This document shows, one piece after another, positions 1 to 4,720 of a stretch of 5,782 nt of DNA. This DNA is from Chroococcidiopsidaceae cyanobacterium CP_BM_RX_35 (GTDB lineage: Bacteria; Cyanobacteriota; Cyanobacteriia; Cyanobacteriales; Chroococcidiopsidaceae): the NCBI GenBank assembly GCA_019242465.1, contig JAFAVL010000174.1, positions 1-5,782 on the forward strand, written 5' to 3'. Below the pieces are notes generated by a model. It ran no database searches and was not told where the DNA came from. It saw only the letters and a list, made by a program, of their open reading frames with translations. The translations under genes and the position numbers were made by a program. Each line of letters begins with the position of its first letter. Positions within the stretch are counted from its first letter, which is position 1.

Positions 1-452
1 AGGTCGCAATTGCGGCCCTACACCGCCGCGTCCCCATTGTCACAGATGTAGGCATGGTCAAACAAGGTGTAGCTGGATTGGTAGCACAAACCTTTGGTAA
101 CCAGTTAATTAGCGCAGTGGAACAGGCTCTCGTGGCGCTGCCAGACAAAACGCGTACAGAAACAGGCTTAATGCGATGCTGGGAGAGATTTCCCACAGCA
201 ATCTATGTAATTGGTAATGCACCAACAGCTCTGCTGGCTCTGTGTGCAGAGTTGAAAACTGCTCCAGTTTTACCAGCCTTGGTGATTGGTGCACCAGTTG
301 GTTTTATCTCCGTTCTAGAGTCGAAGGCAGCATTAGCTGCAGTTCCTGTCCACCAAATTCGTGCTGAGGGACGCAAGGGCGGTTCACCAGTTGCTGCAGC
401 TATTCTCAATGCTTTAATCGTTTTGGCTTGGGAGCGGGGGAGAGGGGGTTGA
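1..452 (+). CDS. cobH: Precorrin-8X methylmutase (CobH/CbiC), 5' end outside the window
   Basis: This enzyme moves the methyl group from C-11 to C-12 of the corrin ring, turning precorrin-8X into hydrogenobyrinic acid (or cobalt-precorrin-8 into cobyrinic acid on the anaerobic route); it is cytoplasmic. The open frame runs back from the TGA at 450-452 to base 3 with no stop, giving 149 visible codons of a family usually near 210 residues, so roughly the first 60 residues, including the N-terminal active-site histidine region, are missing. The ATG at 54 is internal: the residues before it (ALHRRVPIVTDVG) continue the family's conserved P-(I/V)-V-x-D-V-x-M block. Other family blocks are GNAPTAL (213-233), VIGAPVGF (282-305) and EGRKGGSPVA (366-395). 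The gene ends one base before cobL and carries the cobL Shine-Dalgarno in its last codons (ERGRGG), so the two are probably cotranslated. Whether the organism uses the cob or the cbi route cannot be decided here. Family assignment is very secure. Confidence 0.95.
   Translation, partial: VAIAALHRRVPIVTDVGMVKQGVAGLVAQTFGNQLISAVEQALVALPDKTRTETGLMRCWERFPTAIYVIGNAPTALLALCAELKTAPVLPALVIGAPVGFISVLESKAALAAVPVHQIRAEGRKGGSPVAAAILNALIVLAWERGRGG
431..448 (+). promoter_or_regulatory. Ribosome binding tract of cobL embedded in the end of cobH
   Basis: A purine-rich run (GGAGCGGGGGAGAGGGGG) ends five bases before the cobL ATG at 454. It contains GGAG and GAGG cores complementary to the 16S rRNA 3' end. It is also coding sequence for the last residues of CobH, and the cobH stop TGA falls between it and the start. 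This arrangement supports translational coupling and the choice of 454 as the start. Confidence 0.75.
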
Positions 453-453
453 T

Positions 454-1707
454 ATGACCCATGTTCATGTGGTGGGAATTGGGCTAGATGGGGTAGAGGG
501 GCTAGTAGACTCAGTGCGGCAGTTGGTTGTGCAGGCGAAGCTGCTGGTAGGGAGCGATCGCCACCTAAGCTATTTTCCTGATTGTCCAGCTGAACGCTTG
601 GTGTTGAAAGATTTTACCCAGGCAATTGAGGAAATTCGTCACCGAATTGCTGCTGATTCTGGATATGTTGTGGTTTTAGTTACAGGTGATCCGCTGTTTT
701 TTGGCTTGGGACGCCTCCTGCTGCTGGAACTTCCAAGGGAGCATTTGACTTTTCACCCCCATCTCTCTGCGGTACAGCTAGCTTTTAATCGGATTAAAGT
801 TCCTTGGCAAGATGCCCGCACGATCAGCGCTCATGGGCGCTCTTTGGATGAACTAATCCAAGCCTTGCAGCAAGGTGTACAAAAAATTGCTGTGCTAACA
901 GATGAGCATAATACGCCGAGTGCGATCGCCAACCTAATACTTGCCTTAGATTTATCTCAGCGCTACCAGTTCTGGGTTTGTGAAAATCTAGGTGGAGAAG
1001 GAGAGCTTGTACAAGCTTGGTCGATTGAAGCTTTGCTAAAACAGACTTTTGCTCCACTGAATTTAGTCATCTTGCTCTTTGAGTCGAATACAGCAGTCCT
1101 TGAGCCACCGGATTTAGCAGCTCTGCCCCTGCTGGGCTTACCTGACCAGATGTTTCTTAGCTTTAGCGATCGCCCTGGACTCATAACTAAGCGTGAAATC
1201 CGAGTTTTAGTCCTAGGCGAACTTGCCCTCAAAGCTGGACAAACTATCTGGGATGTGGGGGCAGGAACTGGTTCGGTTGCCATTGAGATTGCCCGCTTAT
1301 TTCCCACTTCTCGAATCTATGCGATTGAGAAAACAGCTGCTGGCATTGCTCTAATTGAGCAGAACTGCCGTCGATTTCAGGTAGAAAATGTTATCCCCAT
1401 CCATGGCAGTGCCCCAAAGATTATGACTTACCTCCCAGTTCCCGATCGCATCTTTATCGGCGGCAGTGGTGGTAACTTAAGCCAAATTCTAGACGCCTGT
1501 TCTAGTTTAACTCCTAGAGGTATTGTAGTACTAGCGCTGGCTACCTTGGAGCATCTCAGCCTAGCTCTAGGCTGGCTTAAAGCACATGATAACTGGAATT
1601 ACCAACTCTTGCAGGTGCAGCTATCACGCTCTGTACCGATAGCGCAGTTGACTCGCTTTGCTCCCCTGAATCCGGTGACGATTCTAACTGCAACTTGCAT
1701 CGGTTAG
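454..1707 (+). CDS. cobL: Precorrin-6Y C5,15-methyltransferase (decarboxylating), CbiE-CbiT fusion
   Basis: This 417-residue bifunctional cytoplasmic enzyme adds methyl groups from S-adenosylmethionine at C-5 and C-15 of the corrin ring and removes the acetate carboxyl at C-12, producing precorrin-8X, the substrate of the adjacent CobH. The N-terminal half (about 1-205) is the CbiE tetrapyrrole-methylase domain, with the start block VHVVGIGLDG (4-13) and the conserved GDPLFFGLG loop (78-86). The C-terminal half (about 235-417) is CbiT, with RPGLITKREIR (240-250), the Rossmann-type SAM-binding glycine motif WDVGAGTGS (266-274), an acidic residue after the second strand (IEK, 291-293) and the CbiT loop GGSGGNL (336-342). 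The length matches full CobL fusions, so neither half is truncated. The start has a strong Shine-Dalgarno tract and lies one base after the cobH stop. The gene ends with tandem TAG codons (1705-1710). No intrinsic terminator is visible after it, so read-through into the next gene is possible. Identity is very secure. Confidence 0.96.
   Translation: MTHVHVVGIGLDGVEGLVDSVRQLVVQAKLLVGSDRHLSYFPDCPAERLVLKDFTQAIEEIRHRIAADSGYVVVLVTGDPLFFGLGRLLLLELPREHLTFHPHLSAVQLAFNRIKVPWQDARTISAHGRSLDELIQALQQGVQKIAVLTDEHNTPSAIANLILALDLSQRYQFWVCENLGGEGELVQAWSIEALLKQTFAPLNLVILLFESNTAVLEPPDLAALPLLGLPDQMFLSFSDRPGLITKREIRVLVLGELALKAGQTIWDVGAGTGSVAIEIARLFPTSRIYAIEKTAAGIALIEQNCRRFQVENVIPIHGSAPKIMTYLPVPDRIFIGGSGGNLSQILDACSSLTPRGIVVLALATLEHLSLALGWLKAHDNWNYQLLQVQLSRSVPIAQLTRFAPLNPVTILTATCIG
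554..561. repeat. HIP1 octamer
   Basis: GCGATCGC, the highly iterated palindrome of cyanobacterial genomes, in cobL codons for Ser-Asp-Arg. Confidence 0.9.
922..929. repeat. HIP1 octamer
   Basis: Second GCGATCGC copy, in cobL codons for Ala-Ile-Ala; it is read in a different frame from the copy at 554. Confidence 0.9.
1166..1173. repeat. HIP1 octamer
   Basis: Third GCGATCGC copy, in cobL codons for Ser-Asp-Arg at the linker between the CbiE and CbiT domains. Confidence 0.9.
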
Positions 1708-1714
1708 TAGAATC

Positions 1715-1744
1715 TTTAAAAATCCTGTAACTGCTGCCTGACCC
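1715..1744 (+). promoter_or_regulatory. Candidate degenerate Pho box upstream of the phosphatase gene
   Basis: Three octamers recur with an 11-base period: TTTAAAAA (1715), TGTAACTG (1726) and CCTGACCC (1737). The cyanobacterial PhoB/SphR box is described as repeats of YTTAAYY(T/A) separated by three bases. The copies here match about 6, 6 and 5 of 8 positions. The spacing and the position upstream of a phosphatase gene support the idea, but the matches are weak. An AT-rich CATAAA (1744-1749) touches the third repeat, closer than usual for a -10 element. This is an inference only. Confidence 0.25.
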
Positions 1745-1761
1745 ATAAAAGAAGGGAAAGT

Positions 1762-1773
1762 GAGACTAGTCTC
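1762..1773. repeat. Perfect 12-base palindrome in the phosphatase leader
   Basis: GAGACTAGTCTC is fully self-complementary. Folded as RNA it would give only a four-pair stem, so a dimeric-protein operator is the likelier role, if it has one. It lies 22 bases before TATGAT (1796-1801), a five-of-six match to a -10 element, so it would cover the -35 region of a promoter there; no good -35 hexamer is present. Function is not shown. Confidence 0.35.
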
Positions 1774-1796
1774 TACCTCAACATCAAGGACTAATT

Positions 1797-1856
1797 ATGA
1801 TGGATAGGTCTACTAGGCTACATTTGGAAAGCCTATACAAACAAACAGCTGATTAG
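1797..1856 (+). CDS. Possible 19-codon small ORF in the phosphatase leader
   Basis: This short reading frame starts with two ATG codons (1797 and 1800) and ends at TAG 1854-1856, giving a mostly polar, mixed-charge peptide (MMDRSTRLHL, then ESLYKQTAD) with no membrane segment. It has AAGGA at 1786-1790, six bases from the first ATG, a better ribosome-binding site than that of the large gene 34 bases downstream. I do not recognise the peptide. It could be a leader peptide, a real small protein or chance. The alternative reading of the same bases as a TATGAT -10 element (1796-1801) would largely exclude it. Confidence 0.25.
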   Translation: MMDRSTRLHLESLYKQTAD

Positions 1857-1864
1857 TTGCTGTT
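1814..1864 (+). other. Two weak stem-loops in the phosphatase leader
   Basis: TAGGCT (1814-1819) can pair with AGCCTA (1830-1835) across a ten-base loop, and AACAGC (1844-1849) can pair with GCTGTT (1859-1864) across a nine-base loop. Each stem has six perfect pairs. Neither is followed by a T-run, so they are not terminators. They may give the phosphatase mRNA leader some structure. The stability is modest and a chance origin is possible. Confidence 0.25.
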
Positions 1865-1935
1865 GCCTCAGTCACTGGAACTTGATGTGAATGTCTAGAC
1901 AAGTTGCTGTTACTTTGTTGATCGCTGTTGCCTCA
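1855..1935 (+). repeat. Short direct repeats across the phosphatase start codon
   Basis: GCTGTTGCCTCA occurs at 1859-1870 in the leader and again at 1924-1935 in the signal-peptide codons. The overlapping AGTTGCTGTT occurs at 1855-1864 and again at 1902-1911. The leader copy is therefore assembled from two segments also found in the early coding region, which suggests a small local duplication. All copies contain GCTGTT, which can pair with AACAGC at 1844-1849. Confidence 0.5.
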
Positions 1936-4254
1936 TTTGGTCTGGTGCTTTTGAGTGCTGACTTGGCTAAGTCCCAGCCTACTCCAGGAATTCTCTACAA
2001 ACCATATATTCAACCTGGCGATGCTGGTGGGTTTGGTCTAAAAGATCAAATGTTAGTTGTCTGGCAAACCGCAGAAGCGTTGCCTCACCCTAATGCCTAT
2101 AGGGTAGAGTTTGGTAGTAACAAGTTACATCGTCAAACTGTTGTCCCTAGAGGTCGTGTAGTGGATAACTATCTGACAGCAGATCGTATCCTGCCTATTC
2201 CTTCAACTGCTCCTGGGACTCAAGTCAACTACTATGCGCTGCTAAATAACTTGGACTACAACACTGAGTATTTCTATCGTGTTACTGGTCCAGGATTGCC
2301 TACCGATGGATTCCCATCCTCATTTCGTACCCGTAAGCGCAATGCACCGTTCTCGTTTGAGGTTGTAGGTGATGAAGGTTTCTTCCCACCCGATCCTGCA
2401 AATAAGCCATACTTAGCAAACTTCGTGGCTCGTATCGTCCACGAAATGTACAACGTACAAAATTTCTCATTTCCTAACCAAAAACCACTTCCTAAACCCG
2501 ATCTTGCTTTAAATACTGGTGACAATGTTTACAACAAAGGTTCTGAAGGAAACTACCGCGACTACTGGATGCCAATCTGGAATAGCGATATTGACTCAAA
2601 TGAAACGGGTGCGCCTTTTGTACGAAGTATTCCATGCTACATTGCTGCTGGGAATCATGATTTCGGCGGAGATGGAGATCGCGTCAATCTCCTAGGTGAT
2701 GAAGAGGCAGGTCGCTTTAGCGGAAATATAGATGGTGGAGACGCCTTGCAGTATTTCAATAACTACTACTTCCCACTCAATGGACCACTGGGATTTGACC
2801 CGCAATATATTTTTAATGGTGACCAAAGTAGTGCAAATGGCTTCTATTTCCGTTATAGGGAGACAATCTATAACTCCCCAGCAGCGATTGCAGCCTTCCG
2901 TGCTAGTACGACTGTGGATACTGGGCAAGGAATGAAGCGCCAAATCGACCACATGAGCAACTACTCATTCGATTACGGTAATGCTCACTTCATCTTTCTA
3001 GACGCGAACCCTCATCTGTTTAATGCTATTGTTAGCAACACTCCGGTCTACCAAAACCCACCATCTGACTTTCCCGACTATCCATCTATCCTACGTGACT
3101 GGTTGATGAACGATCTAGATGGCAGTAACCAGACCTGGAAAATTGTGGTATTCCACCAACCCCCTTTCTCTTCTGGTAACTCTACGCTGCGCAACCACCA
3201 GATGCGTCGCATCGTTAAACTGTTAGAAGACCATGGTGTTAATCTAGTCTATAACGGTCACGAACACAACTATCAACGCACACTGCCGCTCCGCGCTCTA
3301 CCACGCGTTGCCCAAACGCCAACAACCATAAGGAAGCCTGCTGTAGCGCTCGATATGACGTTCGATGGCAAAAATCAAACTGTCCCTGATGGGGTAATTT
3401 ACATCGTAGAGGGAGCAGGTGGCGATCGCGACTTTGACAACAACCTACTTGAACCGCGCGGTCGTGGCTCCACTTTAGATCAAGATGACTCAGCGTCTGG
3501 TGTATTTAGCTACGCGAAGAATCTCTTCTTCCCCAAAGGACCTGATTCCTGGCTCGATACCAACTTGACCAACATACAGATGTTACCCTTCTTCCCCAAC
3601 GCTGGAGCTGGTGCCAAAATTACTGCCCGGTTCAAATCAAAAGTCTTCTCTTTTGGGGATGTGGTCGTGGATGGGAACAGCCTCACCCATTACCAAATCT
3701 CTGAGCCGCTACAAGCTATTTCATCTGGCAAACCAGGTCATCGCTATCCCTACGGCACTGATATGAACGGCAAGCAGCTCAAGGACCCCATCCCGGCAAC
3801 TCTCATCAACCCAATTACAGGCATAGTTGTAACTCGACCAAGTGTAGGCACGCCCGCTTTATTAGACAAATTCACCATCACAAAACCAAACATTGCTAGG
3901 CAACTGGTGGTGCAGCTTTTTGCGCCACCAGTTGTCAGCACCAACAACTTGCTAACCTATAGAGTGAGGGTGACAAACAACTCAGCATATGCCTTAAATG
4001 GTACTCAGGTTGTTGTGACGCTGCCGTCTGGAATGACTTTTGCAGACAAGCTGAGCTATAGAGTGACCAAACACAGTCAGGACGTTGTATTAACTATTGG
4101 ACGGCTAGAGCGGGGCACACAGAGAAATTTACAGCTTAAAGCGCGGGTGGCTGCAAATCTCCCAAGCGGCACCAAATCGAATACTAAGGCAGTAGTGCGT
4201 TCTAGTACAGCTCAGTCAGTGAGCGCGAATGTCACGTTTACAAACAGGGGCTAG
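1891..4254 (+). CDS. Exported purple-acid-phosphatase-type metallophosphoesterase with C-terminal DUF11-type domain
   Basis: This 787-residue protein is probably a dinuclear-metal phosphatase acting in the periplasm or outside the cell. A signal peptide covers residues 1-28: Arg-3, a hydrophobic core at about 5-22, and a likely cleavage after AKS (26-28). A fibronectin-like N-terminal domain typical of purple acid phosphatases spans about 35-147. The catalytic domain (about 153-465) has all five motifs: GDEG (160-163), GDNVY (210-214), GNHD (254-257), VVFH (419-422) and GHEH (456-459). These supply the seven metal ligands D161, D211, Y214, N255, H422, H457 and H459; the tyrosine is the hallmark of the purple enzymes. 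About 165 residues separate GNHD from VVFH, which is long for the family and suggests an insertion around 258-350. Residues 682-787 look like a DUF11-type Ig-like domain (LTYRVRVTNN, then VVVTLPSGM). An in-frame TGA sits directly before the ATG, so this is the earliest possible ATG; the ribosome site is weak (GGAA at 1877). The natural substrate is unknown; a phosphodiesterase is possible. A short permease gene follows after 19 bases. Confidence 0.9.
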   Translation: MSRQVAVTLLIAVASFGLVLLSADLAKSQPTPGILYKPYIQPGDAGGFGLKDQMLVVWQTAEALPHPNAYRVEFGSNKLHRQTVVPRGRVVDNYLTADRILPIPSTAPGTQVNYYALLNNLDYNTEYFYRVTGPGLPTDGFPSSFRTRKRNAPFSFEVVGDEGFFPPDPANKPYLANFVARIVHEMYNVQNFSFPNQKPLPKPDLALNTGDNVYNKGSEGNYRDYWMPIWNSDIDSNETGAPFVRSIPCYIAAGNHDFGGDGDRVNLLGDEEAGRFSGNIDGGDALQYFNNYYFPLNGPLGFDPQYIFNGDQSSANGFYFRYRETIYNSPAAIAAFRASTTVDTGQGMKRQIDHMSNYSFDYGNAHFIFLDANPHLFNAIVSNTPVYQNPPSDFPDYPSILRDWLMNDLDGSNQTWKIVVFHQPPFSSGNSTLRNHQMRRIVKLLEDHGVNLVYNGHEHNYQRTLPLRALPRVAQTPTTIRKPAVALDMTFDGKNQTVPDGVIYIVEGAGGDRDFDNNLLEPRGRGSTLDQDDSASGVFSYAKNLFFPKGPDSWLDTNLTNIQMLPFFPNAGAGAKITARFKSKVFSFGDVVVDGNSLTHYQISEPLQAISSGKPGHRYPYGTDMNGKQLKDPIPATLINPITGIVVTRPSVGTPALLDKFTITKPNIARQLVVQLFAPPVVSTNNLLTYRVRVTNNSAYALNGTQVVVTLPSGMTFADKLSYRVTKHSQDVVLTIGRLERGTQRNLQLKARVAANLPSGTKSNTKAVVRSSTAQSVSANVTFTNRG
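3422..3429. repeat. HIP1 octamer
   Basis: Fourth GCGATCGC copy, in phosphatase codons for Gly-Asp-Arg, showing that this gene shares the genome-typical motif with the cob genes. Confidence 0.9.
3899..3936 (+). repeat. Long, nearly perfect stem-loop inside the phosphatase gene
   Basis: CAACTGGTGGTGCA (3901-3914) pairs with TGCGCCACCAGTTG (3921-3934): fourteen pairs with a single G-T wobble and a six-base loop (GCTTTT, 3915-3920). One more wobble and one G-C pair extend the stem to 3899-3936. It encodes residues around 670-682, exactly at the join between the phosphatase part and the DUF11-type domain. No T-run follows on either strand, so it is not an ordinary intrinsic terminator. It may be an mRNA processing or stability element, a relic of a small palindromic repeat at a domain junction, or chance favoured by valine/proline codons. 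The pairing is read directly; the role is unknown. Confidence 0.7.
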
Positions 4255-4273
4255 TTGTGGTTGTGTTTTTTCT

Positions 4274-4720
4274 ATGCCTACAGATTATCTCTGGTTTATC
4301 TATGCTTTAGGAGCAGCAATTCTGTGGGGATTGCAATATGCCACAATTGAGCAACTCTCGAAAACCATCCCCGCTCCTCTGTTAACCCTTGCCTACACCG
4401 TTGCTCTTGCTCTCACCAATCTAGGTGTCTTTGTGTGTTTCCGGTTTGAACTAGGTCTAGACCAGCTCAGGAACTACTGGACTGGTAAAAATCTATTGCT
4501 CTTTGGATTAGTTGTTTTGGTTGGTTGTGCGAGCACACTCCTCATTTTTGCAGCAATTGCCAAAGGCGGCGCTACCAAAGCTAGCATTATCGAGATTACT
4601 TACCCCTTGTTTGTCGCCGTATTTGCGCTGTTACTTTACCAGGAAGACACACTCAACCAGCAAACACTAATTGGTGGTTTTGTCATCTTGGCTGGGGTTC
4701 TCATCGTCCTCAGAGGCTAA
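4274..4720 (+). CDS. Single-domain EamA/DMT family membrane permease
   Basis: This 148-residue inner-membrane protein belongs to the drug/metabolite transporter superfamily and consists of one EamA unit instead of the usual two. Five hydrophobic helices can be read at about 5-23, 33-56, 73-95, 101-121 and 129-146. The EamA-like pattern with an acidic residue and YP in helix four (IIEITYPLF, 105-113) and the final GGFVILAGVLIVLRG (134-148) support the family. Such half-size members are expected to work as dimers; the substrate cannot be told. An in-frame ATG at 4229 would add 15 residues (MSRLQTGASCGCVFS), overlap the phosphatase gene by 26 bases and spoil the N-terminal match. I therefore prefer 4274, although neither start has a good Shine-Dalgarno. 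The 19-base gap after the phosphatase suggests one transcript. Its stop TAA shares bases with the stop of the opposing gene. Confidence 0.82.
   Translation: MPTDYLWFIYALGAAILWGLQYATIEQLSKTIPAPLLTLAYTVALALTNLGVFVCFRFELGLDQLRNYWTGKNLLLFGLVVLVGCASTLLIFAAIAKGGATKASIIEITYPLFVAVFALLLYQEDTLNQQTLIGGFVILAGVLIVLRG

Noticed and set aside
109..409. Two reverse-strand frames opposite cobH
   Set aside because: The conserved CobH motifs occupy the + strand throughout; the antisense frames have no recognisable features or ribosome sites.
824..1307. Two overlapping reverse-strand frames opposite cobL
   Set aside because: cobL is intact and conserved across this span; these are shadows.
2274..2952. Reverse-strand frames and a + strand out-of-frame ORF (2732-2935) inside the phosphatase gene
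   Set aside because: The phosphatase frame is unbroken with all catalytic motifs; these frames show no independent support.
292..3934. CACCAGTTG seen at 292, 385 and in the 3' arm of the stem-loop at 3926 as a dispersed repeat
   Set aside because: In each case it encodes a Pro-Val pair in ordinary conserved or plausible coding context; nine bases with shared codon use is not enough to claim a repeat family.
3750..3947. Reverse-strand 65-codon frame near the intragenic stem-loop
   Set aside because: It overlaps conserved phosphatase coding sequence and has no sign of being translated.
4229..4273. Longer N-terminus for the EamA permease from the ATG at 4229
   Set aside because: The extra residues overlap the phosphatase gene, do not resemble the family N-terminus and lack a clear Shine-Dalgarno; the start at 4274 gives a standard five-helix unit.
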